Part shown: in pieces, positions 17,482 through 26,899 of the stretch
How the letters are laid out: every line of letters starts with the position of its first letter
How positions within the stretch are numbered: the first letter of the stretch is position 1
NCBI RefSeq assembly: GCF_003855255.1
Contig: NZ_CP034072.1
Location: forward strand, 434,001 to 498,000
Reading direction: 5' to 3'
From: Mycolicibacterium nivoides
Lineage (GTDB): Bacteria > Actinomycetota > Actinomycetes > Mycobacteriales > Mycobacteriaceae
DNA length: 64,000 nucleotides
Made by a program: the position numbers and the translations under genes
The notes under the pieces: model-generated
What the model was told of the DNA's origin: nothing
The model's input: the letters and a program-made list of their open reading frames with translations, nothing else
Database searches by the model: none

Positions 17482-18315
17482 TCAGTCGTGCCGCTGGCCC
17501 GCCAGATAAACATCGACAAGCTGACGAAGGCTCGCGCCCACGGCGTGGTCGTCGGTCAGCGGCGCGATAATGGCAGCCTCGGCCGCCTCACGCAGCGACA
17601 GACCGGCCTGGGCAAGGCGGGCGGCGGCGATCAGCACACGGGTCGAAGAGACCTCCCTGAGCCCCGCACCGTCAAGGCGGCGGATCGCCTGGGCAAGGCG
17701 AACCAAGTCTTCTGCGACGTGGGGACCGATGCCGCTTTCACGCTGCACGATCATGCGTTCAACATCTTGGTGTGGATAGTCGAACTGGATGGCGACCATG
17801 CGCTGGCGCGTGGAGTCCTTGAGATCCTTGAGAACGCTCTGGTAGCCAGGGTTGTAGGAGACAACAAGGCAGAATCCTGCTGCAGCGGAAAGTGTTTCAC
17901 CGAGTCGTTCGATCGGCAGTGTACGGCGGTGATCTGCGAGGGGATGAAGCACCACGGTGGTGTCCTGTCGGGCCTCGACGACCTCATCGAGATAACAGAT
18001 CGCGCCCTCGCGAACCGCGCGCGTCAGCGGGCCGTCGACCCATTCGGTTTCCCCGCCACGCAACAAGAACCGCCCGACGAGATCGGCGGTGGTGAGGTCG
18101 TCGTGACACGCCACGGTGATCAGCGGGCGTCCCATCTCATGAGCCATCGCCTCGACGAATCGTGTCTTGCCGCACCCGGTCGGCCCCTTGAGCAATACGG
18201 GGAGTTGTTGTCGGAACGCGGCCGCGAACACGCGTTCTTCATTGCCGACCGCGTGGTAGAACGGACGCTCCGTGGCAGGGCTCGAGATGTCGATGGCAGC
18301 GTTAGGTGGCGGCAT
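17482..18315 (-). CDS. MoxR-type AAA+ ATPase of the NorQ/CbbQ/NirQ group
   Basis: 277 aa. Walker A is GPTGCGKTR (residues 44-52) and Walker B is ICYLDEV (about 106-112). Family marks include the CHDDLTTADLVGRFLLRGGETEW pre-sensor region and GFCLVVSYNPGYQ (sensor 1). This group works with a VWA partner to remodel or insert metal into a target enzyme: NorQ/NorD for nitric oxide reductase, CbbQ/CbbO for Rubisco. The gene start overlaps the end of the VWA gene by 14 bases, so the pair is one unit. No nor or cbb structural genes are nearby; the plausible clients are the AveC-like membrane protein and the GMC oxidoreductase (inference). Confidence 0.88.
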   Translation of the reverse strand: MPPPNAAIDISSPATERPFYHAVGNEERVFAAAFRQQLPVLLKGPTGCGKTRFVEAMAHEMGRPLITVACHDDLTTADLVGRFLLRGGETEWVDGPLTRAVREGAICYLDEVVEARQDTTVVLHPLADHRRTLPIERLGETLSAAAGFCLVVSYNPGYQSVLKDLKDSTRQRMVAIQFDYPHQDVERMIVQRESGIGPHVAEDLVRLAQAIRRLDGAGLREVSSTRVLIAAARLAQAGLSLREAAEAAIIAPLTDDHAVGASLRQLVDVYLAGQRHD

Positions 18316-20011
18316 CGGATCGCTGGTCCTTTCGGCGTTCTGATCGGTGTCGGTGGACCTCGGCGGTGCGCAAAGCCGCTCGACAGAGGCTGGCGATGAC
18401 CGGCACCAGTCGATCGGGCCGGGGGACCGCTGCGTGGGCCGCGGTGCCGAAGACGAGTCGCAAATCCTCTGACGGAGCGGTGGCGCCCACCGTCAGGCAC
18501 AGACACCCTGTACCCCGGCTGCGCACTTCGGCGAGTGCCCGTCGAACGTCGCGCGCTCCGTGATCCAGGTCGTACCCGTGATCGAACGCTAGCCCGTCCG
18601 AGACCACAATCAACAGACGCCGGGTGGTGCCGCCACTTTGGTCGATGATGCTGGCGCCGTGCCGGATTGCGGCACCCAATCGCGAGTACCCACACGGTTC
18701 TAGCTGACTCAGGCGTGCGAGCAGAGAACGTTCGTTGTACTCGGCAAACGTCTTCAACGTAGTCAGCCGGACGTTGTGCCGTCCGTGTGAGGAAAAGCCG
18801 TACACGGCAACGCGATCACCGAGCCCCTGCATGGTCGTGGCCAGCGCGGCAACCGCGATCCGTTGATGATCATGGATCCGAACTTGCCCGACGCCGGGCT
18901 CGGCGGTTGATCCCGAGACATCGAGGAGGATCAGCGCCGACAGATCACGACGATCGCGGACCCTCGCGAGATAGAACGCTCCGTCAGATTCCTGTGCGGT
19001 CAGTGCACAGATCCGGCCCTCGACGGCGGCGTCGATGTCGATGTCGTCTCCGTAGGGCTGTCGGGGGCGGATCCCGAGACCGGTACCTAGCCGAGACAGT
19101 GGTCTTCGCATACCTAGATCAGGGTTCGCCATCGAACCTTGCGGATGTTCATCGGGCTCGACGACGCGCACAGTGCACCACTCGGGCCGGTAGCATCCGC
19201 TGCTTGAATCCCACTCCGGGTACCGAAAGCCCGTGCCGGATAGCGATGTAACTAGTTCATTCGTGACGTTGACACCGATCACTGCGGTAGAGCTCGCGCG
19301 CCCCGCTGCACCCAGCTGTGACATCGAACGTCCCCCGACCGGCCCGTCCGTAGCTGCCAGACCTGACCCCCGCAACAGTGCATGCAGGAGGCGCCCGATC
19401 AGTGGAGAGCCATTTCCGGCGGCGACGAAACTGTCATCGGGCATCCGAGTCGACGGCACTGGCTGCGTCGACGCCTCGGCGGCGGCGCTGCGCTCGCCTG
19501 AGTTGTGGGCCTCGGGAGTTGCCGAACTATTGGGCATTGCCGCCAGTACCTGGTGTGGCCGAAGCGCCCCCAGATACAGACCGGACTCCGGGATGGCAAA
19601 ACTGGTGCGTGCGAGGGCTAGTGAACCTGCCGGTGAGTCACTCAGCTTTGCGATGTCGTCGCGAATCATGTAGTCGAGTGACCGCGGCAGAAGGTTTCGC
19701 AGTTCGGCGACAGCGCGCGGCCCCTCGATTCTCAGAAATCGGCGACGTAATCGACTGTGCCACAGCAAGGGACGCATCAGCTCGCGCGAGAGGCTACCTG
19801 CGCCGATCAGCGCTGCGTGGACTACGACCGCCTCGATAGCGCTTCGCGAGTCCTCTGTGGGGTTGAGCGTGATCGTGTGGCCATCGGACCAGGCATGCTC
19901 GCCCGGCCCGCCGGCGACCACCTCAACTGGCTGGCCGGCGACCGCCGATGCAAGCATGTTGTGCAAGTGCGGCGAGCCATCAGGGCTTGGCTCCGCCGCC
20001 ACGGCTGTCAC
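18302..20011 (-). CDS. NorD/CbbO-type von Willebrand factor A (VWA) domain protein
   Basis: 569 aa. The C-terminal third is a VWA domain with an intact MIDAS motif DVSGS (about residues 364-368), a downstream conserved Thr/Asp region (VVSDGLAFDHGYD) and the YGFSSHGRHNV segment typical of NorD/CobT-like proteins. The N-terminal half is the helical, variable region of NorD-like partners. The start is GTG 20011, overlapping the stop of the AveC-like gene (GTGA); earlier in-frame starts would run inside that gene. With the neighbouring AAA+ ATPase it forms a typical ATPase/VWA chaperone couple. The client is unknown. No membrane helix or signal peptide was seen, so it should act in the cytoplasm. 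Confidence 0.82.
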   Translation of the reverse strand: MTAVAAEPSPDGSPHLHNMLASAVAGQPVEVVAGGPGEHAWSDGHTITLNPTEDSRSAIEAVVVHAALIGAGSLSRELMRPLLWHSRLRRRFLRIEGPRAVAELRNLLPRSLDYMIRDDIAKLSDSPAGSLALARTSFAIPESGLYLGALRPHQVLAAMPNSSATPEAHNSGERSAAAEASTQPVPSTRMPDDSFVAAGNGSPLIGRLLHALLRGSGLAATDGPVGGRSMSQLGAAGRASSTAVIGVNVTNELVTSLSGTGFRYPEWDSSSGCYRPEWCTVRVVEPDEHPQGSMANPDLGMRRPLSRLGTGLGIRPRQPYGDDIDIDAAVEGRICALTAQESDGAFYLARVRDRRDLSALILLDVSGSTAEPGVGQVRIHDHQRIAVAALATTMQGLGDRVAVYGFSSHGRHNVRLTTLKTFAEYNERSLLARLSQLEPCGYSRLGAAIRHGASIIDQSGGTTRRLLIVVSDGLAFDHGYDLDHGARDVRRALAEVRSRGTGCLCLTVGATAPSEDLRLVFGTAAHAAVPRPDRLVPVIASLCRAALRTAEVHRHRSERRKDQRSDAAT

Positions 20012-21138
20012 TGGAGATTGCAGCGGTTCGACTCCACGGTGATATCCGTAGGCCGGCCGTCGGGTTGCCCGATCTGCCACGTGCTGGCTTTGCCGGAGGT
20101 GAATGGTCCTGGGGCGCCTTGTGATTGGTAGTAACCGCGTGGATCCCAGGTCTTAGCCTCTGGGTAGGGCCACGGGCAGGCTACAGCGGAGGCTGCTCCC
20201 GTCGTACGTGCCAGCCAGAACGCCGAGCTGAAACTCATCATCGCGACATTCAGCACGATCGCCATCACCAGAAACGTCGCCAGCTTGGGTCGACGATTGT
20301 GCAAGTGCAGTCGTTGGGCGATCTTGTCTGCCTGCGATTTTCCGGTGTCGTCCCGGTACAACAGAATTGACGCCGGGATCATGATGATCGTGATGAGCAC
20401 GCTGGCCATCAACAGCGGGAACTGACTGTTCTTGCCCACATCGATAGAGCCGAATTCGACCACGTGGCTGTAGGTGAGGAACTGGGTGCGAGTGAGCAGG
20501 ATCTCCTGGGCGGCATCCCAAATCGCACCGATGACGAATGTCAGCACAGCTATCGAGATCAGTGGGTGGCGCCAAACGAATGTGTCCGGGTCCCGCCGTC
20601 GCTGAATTGCCCGCAGGATCGGCATAGCCAGGAAATAGGGGAGCAGGACATATGGTGCATAGATCACTGAAGTCAGCGGTTCGATAACCGGAGAGATGTT
20701 GAGCCACGGCCAATCTCGGGGGAAGTGCCACAGGTCCGGGTTGTAGACCAGGCCGATCGCCCAGTTGTTGATCGGGTCCCACCAGAAAAGCGTGCTGGAC
20801 GCAAGGATCATGAGAATGACCGGATGCCCGGGATGGCGCCTCCAGACCGCCGCCGAGGCACCGATCGTGACGGCGAGGAGCACTGCGCCCAGTATCTGCC
20901 CCCACAGGACGAAGTCGATGCTCGACCACAATGGTTGCACCGGCGGTGGTTTGCCTACGCCCGCTGGATTCGCGTTCTCAGATGAGGCCGGTCCATGCTT
21001 CTCCGCAGTCACCAGGATGAAGACCGCGACCGCGGCTCCAATCCCCCAACAGGTGAGGGCTCTCCAGGGTAGGGGCGCGCGCAAGCGTTCGCCATGGTCG
21101 GCAACCGAAGGTTGATGAACACGAGTTGATGGCTTCAT
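20008..21138 (-). CDS. AveC-like spirocyclase family membrane protein
   Basis: 376 aa with about seven or eight membrane helices: ALTCWGIGAAVAVFILVTA at the start, LWGQILGAVLLAVTIGASAAV, HPVILMILASSTLFWWDPINNW, PYVLLPYFLAMPIL, PLISIAVLTFVIGAIWDAAQEIL, LLMASVLITIIMIPASILLY and TFLVMAIVLNVAMMSFSSAFW. The WWDPINNWAIGLVYNPDLWHFPRDWPW block and the AAQE motif fit the AveC spirocyclase/isomerase family, named from avermectin biosynthesis and common in actinobacteria with unknown substrates. The start is ATG 21138; a longer frame reaching 21363 would run through the divergent MarR gene. It is first in an operon with the VWA and AAA+ genes (4-base overlap). Confidence 0.72.
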   Translation of the reverse strand: MKPSTRVHQPSVADHGERLRAPLPWRALTCWGIGAAVAVFILVTAEKHGPASSENANPAGVGKPPPVQPLWSSIDFVLWGQILGAVLLAVTIGASAAVWRRHPGHPVILMILASSTLFWWDPINNWAIGLVYNPDLWHFPRDWPWLNISPVIEPLTSVIYAPYVLLPYFLAMPILRAIQRRRDPDTFVWRHPLISIAVLTFVIGAIWDAAQEILLTRTQFLTYSHVVEFGSIDVGKNSQFPLLMASVLITIIMIPASILLYRDDTGKSQADKIAQRLHLHNRRPKLATFLVMAIVLNVAMMSFSSAFWLARTTGAASAVACPWPYPEAKTWDPRGYYQSQGAPGPFTSGKASTWQIGQPDGRPTDITVESNRCNLQ

Positions 21139-21213
21139 GGCACTCCGCACTGTTTCCCGTAACAGACGACCGGCGAGGTGAACCTCGCCCAAGTGAGACA
21201 GTAGCGCACATAC

Positions 21214-21226
21214 TTCAGATAATGAA
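21214..21226. promoter_or_regulatory. putative MarR operator in the MarR / AveC-like divergent promoter
   Basis: TTCAGATAATGAA is an imperfect inverted repeat in the 140-base gap between the divergent MarR and AveC-like genes. It matches the palindrome before the GMC gene (15789-15801) at 11 of 13 bases. Confidence 0.5.
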
Positions 21227-21278
21227 CTATTTGCGGGATCTCGGTCCTGGAACGCGAGGTCAGGTAGGGTGTGACGTC

Positions 21279-21764
21279 GTGGCTGACACCATCGGAGCTG
21301 CCGACGACAGCGACATCGTGGACTTCCTCGGCGCCGCGACCGACATCCGGCGCATGATTTCAAACCTCACCACGCCCGTGGCCCGTGAGTACGGAATCTC
21401 CGAGCGCGCACTGGGCATCATCTTTCTGGTCCACGCTGGGCTCGACCGTCCGGGCATGCTGATCGACTACCTCAACGTCTTGCCGAGCACAATCACCTCA
21501 GATATCGACAAACTCGTCGCGGCAGGCCTTTTGCGACGAACCCCATCGAGCGACGACCGCCGAGGCATCCGTATCGAGGTGACCCGTCGGGGCGCTGGCG
21601 CACAGAAGAAGTCACTGGCCCAGTTGCACGACTTCTTTAGCGCTAAGGCGGCCGGCGTCGCCCTCGAAGAACTTCATGCGTGCATCGCCACGCTCCGCAA
21701 GCTCAGCGGCGTCCCGCAGTCCACAGTTCCGAATCCGCATCGCAAGGCCGACGACGTTTCCTGA
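21279..21764 (+). CDS. MarR family transcriptional regulator
   Basis: 161 aa. The winged helix is visible as YGISERALGIIFLVHAGLDR, then DYLNVLPSTITSDIDKLVAAGLLRRTPSSDDRRGIRIEVTRRG, with the DDRR wing motif typical of MarR proteins. I chose GTG 21279, preceded by AGGTAGGG at a 9-base spacing. An upstream in-frame ATG at 21222 falls inside the candidate operator. The gene is divergent from the AveC-like operon, the classic layout for an autoregulated local repressor of a catabolic or detoxification operon. Its 3' end overlaps the convergent adenylation-acyltransferase gene by 62 bases. Confidence 0.85.
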   Translation: MADTIGAADDSDIVDFLGAATDIRRMISNLTTPVAREYGISERALGIIFLVHAGLDRPGMLIDYLNVLPSTITSDIDKLVAAGLLRRTPSSDDRRGIRIEVTRRGAGAQKKSLAQLHDFFSAKAAGVALEELHACIATLRKLSGVPQSTVPNPHRKADDVS

Positions 21765-24273
21765 TCGAGAATCGTCGAGTCACGAGTGCGCACCACGATC
21801 GAAGGCCGTATCCATGGCCCGACCCGGCGGCGACAGATGCCACGTACTTCCGGGCCGCGTTGACCACGTAGGTGAGTGCCACGCCCGCAATCAATGCGGC
21901 CAGCACGCCGATCACCCGGTGGTCACCGAACAGCGGGTAGATCTGGTAGTGGGTGAGGTAGATGTACAGCGACGCCTCGGCGAGTATTCCGCAGCCCGTC
22001 GCCACCACGGCGGGGCAGCGCAGCGCGGGCAGCCAGATCAGCAGGGCGAACCCCGCCAGCACCAGGGTTTCTCGGCCACTGTTGTTGAAGTAGCCGTGCA
22101 GGCCGACCACCAGCACCAGCGTGACGATCACGCGCTGCCAGGTGGCCGTGGCCTTGGCCGCCGCCCATCCGGCAGCGAAGAACCAGAACGCCAGCACCGT
22201 GAACCAGGCGTCGCGGCCCAAGCCGAAACCGGGTAGGTCGTAGCGCAGTACCAGGCCCAACGCCAGGAACGCGGCGGCGAAGGCGAACGGGCGGCGCCGT
22301 TCCCATCGATCGGCGCCCGGCAGCGCACACACCGCGGTCAGCGCCACCAGGATCCAGAACAGCACTTCGACGAACCACAACCGCCCCGCGGTCATACTGT
22401 CGTGCGGCCCGAGGAACTTGTTGGCCAGCAACAGGTTCGAGGCGTGGTAGTCGTCGGTGAGGATCAGTGCGATGGCCACCCATGCGATCGAGGGCACCGC
22501 GATCCAGGCCATCGTGTTGCGCAGGTGGCGCAACCGCGTGAGCCGCGGCACCGGTGTCAGGCAGAACCGGCCGAAGTTGTAGCCGGCCACCCCGAGCAGG
22601 ACGTGCGCACCGCCCCACAGCGCGAACAACTCGGCGTGCGAGCCGACGATGAGCACGATGGCCGCCGCGCGCAACGCGACACTGGTTTCCACGGTCGCCC
22701 ATCGACGTGGTCGGGGTGTGCAGCTGTACTCCAGCTCCCGCAGCGCCATCCGGTGCCAATCCTTCGGCAGCCGGCCCAGGGCGCGTTCCAGCCGGACCGA
22801 CATGGCCACGTAGGACAGTGAGTTGCCCCCGAGATCGACGAAGCTGGCGTCGCGGTCGATGGATTCGGCGGGGAGGTGTAGAACGTCGGCGAACATCTCC
22901 CGAAGGTCGGAACCATCGGAGAAGGGCGGTTCGGCGGCCAACGTGCGCACCGCGGCGTAGTCGGGCTTGCCCGAGACCAGCCGGGGGAGTTCGGCAACGA
23001 GCACGGCGCGCACCGCGCCGGCGGGCACACCCGCCGCGATGGCGGTCAGCTGTTGCACGTCGGAGGCGGTGGCTCCGCCGGCGTCGACAGCTGCGACGGC
23101 AAGGGTGTCACCGTCGTCCGTGCACAACACGGTCACCCCGCGGTCGGCCAGGGCGGCTTGTAGGCGGTCCAGGTCGATGCGCAGTCCGAACAGTTTCACG
23201 AACCGGCTACTGCGGCCGATGATCTGGTACAGGCCGTCAGGGCCGCACCGGGCGATGTCGCCGGTGCGCAGCTCCTCGACAGAGGCGCCGAGGGCCAGAT
23301 CCTCGGGCTGTTGCGCGTATCCGAGCATCACATTGGCGCCGCGGTAGATCAGTTCCCCGGTGCCGTCGGGCCACGCGGCACCGGGGCGGATGGACAGGCT
23401 GCCGCCGGGGATCGCGCGGCCGATGGTCTCGGGATGTGACAGGGCCAATTCCGGTGGCAGATAGGCGATCCGAGCGGTCGCCTCGGTGGCCCCGTACATC
23501 ACGAACAGTTGCCAGCCGCGGCGCTCTCCCAGTGCTGCGAAGCGGCGCACCCGATCCGGTGCCATCTGTCCGCCGGCCTGGGTGATGTAGCGCAGGTGGG
23601 GTAGGTCCATGGAGTCGAAGCCGATGCGGTCGAGCAGTTCGAATGTGTGGGGTACTCCGGCGAAGGTGGTGGCACGGTGGCGGGTGAACAGGTCCCAGAA
23701 CTCGTCGTCGACCACCGAGCGGTCCGTGAGGATCAGGGCGGCGCCGCGCGGCAGGTGGCTGTTGACCACCGAAAGGCCGTAGCAGTACGACATCGGCAAT
23801 GTGGTTGCCGCCCGGTCAGTCTCACTGATACCGAGGTACTCGGCGATGGCGGCGGCGTTGCTTGCCAGGTTGGTGTGGGACAACCGGACCAGCTTCGGTG
23901 ACCCGGTGCTGCCCGAGGTCGACATCAGCAGCGCAAGGTCGTCGTGCAGTCGGTGCGTGCTGTGGGCGCGCCGATGGTGGATGCCCGCGGCGTCGATCAC
24001 GGTATCGGGGGAGTAGGTCCGCAGGATCTCGCGGTGATCGCCGCCCGCGGGTACCGGCACGGATACGTGGCCGCCGGCGAGCGCGCCCAGATAGTGCACC
24101 AGGGTGGGCAGGTCGTTGCGTGCTTCGAGGAGCACGAGCCGGCGTTCGGGGCCCAGCGCCGTCGAGGCCTGTGACACGAGATCGGCAAGAGTCGAGTAGC
24201 TGACCTGCTGGGTATCGGTCACCACCGCGATCCGGTCACCGTGAGCCCGCAACGCCTCGACGATGGGGTTCAA
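21703..24273 (-). CDS. adenylation - carrier - acyltransferase fusion (NRPS-like with membrane acyltransferase domain)
   Basis: 856 aa in one chain. Residues 1-440 form an AMP-forming adenylation domain (LLMSTSGSTGSPKLV at about 116-130; MYGATEATARIAYLP; GELIYRGANVMLGY; RTGDIARCGPDG; GRSSRFVKLFGLRIDLD). About 455-525 is an acyl/peptidyl carrier with DLGGNSLS, phosphopantetheine Ser near residue 485. From about 530 to 850 there are around ten membrane helices of the acyltransferase-3 type (LIVGSHAELFALWGGAHVLLG, ending in SLYIYLTHYQIYPLFG). It could activate an acid, hold it on the carrier and pass it to an acceptor at the membrane. The start is taken as TTG 24273, inside the stop of the iron ABC ATPase gene (TTGA); an in-frame start further left would lie within that gene. 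The substrate is unknown. Confidence 0.82.
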   Translation of the reverse strand: MNPIVEALRAHGDRIAVVTDTQQVSYSTLADLVSQASTALGPERRLVLLEARNDLPTLVHYLGALAGGHVSVPVPAGGDHREILRTYSPDTVIDAAGIHHRRAHSTHRLHDDLALLMSTSGSTGSPKLVRLSHTNLASNAAAIAEYLGISETDRAATTLPMSYCYGLSVVNSHLPRGAALILTDRSVVDDEFWDLFTRHRATTFAGVPHTFELLDRIGFDSMDLPHLRYITQAGGQMAPDRVRRFAALGERRGWQLFVMYGATEATARIAYLPPELALSHPETIGRAIPGGSLSIRPGAAWPDGTGELIYRGANVMLGYAQQPEDLALGASVEELRTGDIARCGPDGLYQIIGRSSRFVKLFGLRIDLDRLQAALADRGVTVLCTDDGDTLAVAAVDAGGATASDVQQLTAIAAGVPAGAVRAVLVAELPRLVSGKPDYAAVRTLAAEPPFSDGSDLREMFADVLHLPAESIDRDASFVDLGGNSLSYVAMSVRLERALGRLPKDWHRMALRELEYSCTPRPRRWATVETSVALRAAAIVLIVGSHAELFALWGGAHVLLGVAGYNFGRFCLTPVPRLTRLRHLRNTMAWIAVPSIAWVAIALILTDDYHASNLLLANKFLGPHDSMTAGRLWFVEVLFWILVALTAVCALPGADRWERRRPFAFAAAFLALGLVLRYDLPGFGLGRDAWFTVLAFWFFAAGWAAAKATATWQRVIVTLVLVVGLHGYFNNSGRETLVLAGFALLIWLPALRCPAVVATGCGILAEASLYIYLTHYQIYPLFGDHRVIGVLAALIAGVALTYVVNAARKYVASVAAGSGHGYGLRSWCALVTRRFSIRKRRRPCDADSELWTAGRR

Positions 24274-25328
24274 GGCAATGCCGTCCCGGTGCCACGCACG
24301 TCGATTCGGACCTTGGTGTCGCATGCCGGCGGATTCAGGCTGTGCTGACGCACGACGATGGGCTCACCGGCCGCCGGCGGTTCGATGGTGAGCAGCACGT
24401 CGTGGCCGAGGAACTCGGTGGCGACCACGGTCCCCACGGTGGCCGCCGCTCCGGCATCATCCGCGCTGTCCGAGATCGCGGTGGCGACAAGTTGTTCGGG
24501 TCGCAGCACCAGTGTGCACGGACCGTCGGCGGCGCCGGACTGGACCGGTATGCGGCCCAGGGCGCTGTCGGCCCATCCGGACGTGACGGTGCCGGGCACC
24601 GTGATGCAATCTCCGAGGAACTCGGCGGTGAACCGGTCGGCCGGTTGGCGGTACACCTGCTCGGGTGTTCCGACCTGGGTGAATCTGCCCTCGCGCATCA
24701 CCGCGATCTGATCGGAGATCGACAGCGCCTCCTCCTGGTCGTGCGTCACGATCAGGGTGGTCACCCCGGTGTCGGACAGCGCCCTTGCCACGGATTTGCG
24801 GGTGGCCGCGCGCAGCCCTGTGTCCAGGGCGCTGAACGGCTCGTCGAGCAGCATGACCACCGGCCGGCGGGCCAAGGCCCGGGCCAGTGCGACGCGCTGC
24901 TGCTGGCCGCCGGAGAGCTGGTGCGGCCGGCGTTGCGCGAACGAGGAATCCAGGGACACGGTGTCCAATAACTCACTGACCCGGGCTCGGGCCGCGGCAC
25001 CGCGCTCGCGCAGACCGTAGGCGACGTTCTGGGCGACCGTCAGGTGCGGGAACAACGCGCCGTCCTGCGCCACATAGCCGACGTCGCGGCGGTGCGGGGC
25101 GACAGTGTTTGTGGGGCTTGCCATCTGGCGGCCGGCGATGGTCACGGTGCCCGCGTCGGGAGAATCGAAGCCGGCGATCACCCGCAGCAGCGTGGTCTTG
25201 CCGCAGCCTGACGAGCCGACCACCGCGGTGATGGTCCCCGGTGTCAGGGTCAGGTCGATACCGTCGAGCACCGTAGTGCCGTTGAAGGACTTGCGAAGTC
25301 CACGTACCTGCAGAACGTCGTCGGTCAC
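24270..25328 (-). CDS. fbpC: ferric iron ABC transporter ATP-binding protein (FbpC-type)
   Basis: 352 aa. Walker A is GSSGCGKTT (38-46), with a Q-loop in [11 protein letters not shown], signature [16 protein letters not shown], Walker [14 protein letters not shown] and H-loop [10 protein letters not shown]. The C-terminal 110 residues form the regulatory OB-type domain of FbpC/PotA-like ATPases. It powers uptake through the adjacent permease. GTG 25328 overlaps the permease stop (GTGA), and its own stop overlaps the next start (TTGA), so three genes are translationally linked. Iron as substrate is inferred from the binding protein and the IdeR-like box. Confidence 0.88.
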   Translation of the reverse strand: MTDDVLQVRGLRKSFNGTTVLDGIDLTLTPGTITAVVGSSGCGKTTLLRVIAGFDSPDAGTVTIAGRQMASPTNTVAPHRRDVGYVAQDGALFPHLTVAQNVAYGLRERGAAARARVSELLDTVSLDSSFAQRRPHQLSGGQQQRVALARALARRPVVMLLDEPFSALDTGLRAATRKSVARALSDTGVTTLIVTHDQEEALSISDQIAVMREGRFTQVGTPEQVYRQPADRFTAEFLGDCITVPGTVTSGWADSALGRIPVQSGAADGPCTLVLRPEQLVATAISDSADDAGAAATVGTVVATEFLGHDVLLTIEPPAAGEPIVVRQHSLNPPACDTKVRIDVRGTGTALP

Positions 25329-26899
25329 AGGGCGGCCACCTTCGTCGACTGGCGCAACAACATCAGGGTCACAGGGATCGACAGGGCGATCAGCATCAGG
25401 GCGTAGGGTGCCGCCGCGGCGTAGTCCAGTTCGCTACTCAGCGACCAGAACCTCATCGCCAGGGTGCGGGTGCCGGTGGGCGCCAGTAGCAGCGTCGCCG
25501 TCAATTCCGTTGCCACCGCGACGAATACCAGCGAGGCGCCGGCCGCGGCGGCCGGGGCGGTCAGCCGGAGGGTGACACGCACGAACGTGCGCGCCGGCGA
25601 CGCACCTAGCGAGCGGGAGGCCTCTTCCACCGACGGCGGCACCTGCGCCAGGCCCGAGCGCAGGCTGACCAGCGCGCGCGGCAAGAACAGCAGCACGTAG
25701 GCGCAGATCACCAGCGCCGCAGTCTGATAGAGCGGGGGAGCGTACCGGATCGCGACGGTGACCAGGGCGAGCGCGGTGACGATGCCGGGCATCGAGCTGG
25801 TGATGAAGTTGGCGCCCTCGATCGAGCGGGCCAGCAGACCGCTGTAGCGGACGGCGACCCAGGCGAACGGGAAGGCCAGCACGGTGGTCAGGACCGCGGC
25901 AGCGGCGGCGAGCGTGGCCGTCTGGGCCAGCGCGGTACCGATTTCCGTCGCATCCCACACCTGCGTGCCGCCGATCCAGAGCCAGCGCGTCAGCGTCCAC
26001 AGCGGCACACCCAACGCCAGCGCGGCCAGTACCAGCAGCCCGGCGGTGGCCGGCAACATGGTGCGGCCCAGGCGCATCGGCATGCCGGCGCGCTGGGCGC
26101 CCGAACCGATCCGCGCGAACCGGGCGTTGCCGCGGGCGGCGGCCTCGGTGACCAGAAGCAGCAGGCATAACAGGACAAGGACGGCGGCCAGGGTGGCGCC
26201 GGCGGCGCCGTCGAAGGTGGCCTGGAACTGTTCGAAGATCGCGGTGGTGAAGGTCGAGAAGCGGATCATCGCGAACGCGCCGTACTCGGACAGCAGGTGG
26301 ACACCGATCAGCAGGCCGCCACCCAGGATGGCCAGACGCAGCTGCGGCAGCACCACTCGGAAGAACACCCCGGACGATCCGGATCCCAGCGCGCGGGCCG
26401 ATTCCTCCAGCGCCGGGTCGATGCGGCGCAGGGTGGCCGCGGCGGGCACGTAGACGAACGGGAAGTACGACAGCGTCGCGATCAGAATGCCTGCAGGCAT
26501 TCCGTGCAGCGTCGGCAGCACGCTGACCCACGCGTAGCTGTTGACGAACGCCGGCACCGCCAGTGGCGCGACGAACACCGGCCGCCACCACGTGCGCCCC
26601 GGCAGATCGGTGCGCTCAACCAACCAGGCCGCACCGACCCCGAGCACCACACACAACGGCACGGTGATCACGACCAGGCCCACGGTGTTGAGCAGGAGTT
26701 CTCCGACCCGGGGCCGCACCACCAGCTCGATCACCCGGCGCGGACCGGTGGTGATCACCGACCAGGCGACGTAGCCCAGCGGGATGAACGTGGCCGCCAG
26801 CAACAGCACCACCGCGCCGCTCAGCCCTGGCCCGGGCCGGGCACCTGCGGAGCGCTGCGGAGTCGCCTGCTGCGTTGACGGGGGCTCGGTCGCGACCAA
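25325..26899 (-). CDS. fbpB: ferric iron ABC transporter permease (FbpB-type, duplicated)
   Basis: 524 aa, the double-length permease of Fe(III) transporters, with about 12 helices in two similar halves. Each half has a binding-protein-dependent transport motif: ESARALGSGSSGVFFRVVLPQLRLAI in the first and EEASRSLGASPARTFVRVTLRLTAP in the second. These are EAA-type loops that contact the ATPase. It follows the binding-protein gene with no gap (its ATG sits at 26899, directly after the fbpA stop at 26900) and overlaps the ATPase gene. Confidence 0.9.
   Translation of the reverse strand: MVATEPPSTQQATPQRSAGARPGPGLSGAVVLLLAATFIPLGYVAWSVITTGPRRVIELVVRPRVGELLLNTVGLVVITVPLCVVLGVGAAWLVERTDLPGRTWWRPVFVAPLAVPAFVNSYAWVSVLPTLHGMPAGILIATLSYFPFVYVPAAATLRRIDPALEESARALGSGSSGVFFRVVLPQLRLAILGGGLLIGVHLLSEYGAFAMIRFSTFTTAIFEQFQATFDGAAGATLAAVLVLLCLLLLVTEAAARGNARFARIGSGAQRAGMPMRLGRTMLPATAGLLVLAALALGVPLWTLTRWLWIGGTQVWDATEIGTALAQTATLAAAAAVLTTVLAFPFAWVAVRYSGLLARSIEGANFITSSMPGIVTALALVTVAIRYAPPLYQTAALVICAYVLLFLPRALVSLRSGLAQVPPSVEEASRSLGASPARTFVRVTLRLTAPAAAAGASLVFVAVATELTATLLLAPTGTRTLAMRFWSLSSELDYAAAAPYALMLIALSIPVTLMLLRQSTKVAAL

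Noticed and set aside
21139..21363. AveC-like gene starting as far upstream as 21363
   Set aside because: That would run antisense through the divergent MarR gene and its promoter; the added residues are Arg-rich and not membrane-protein-like.
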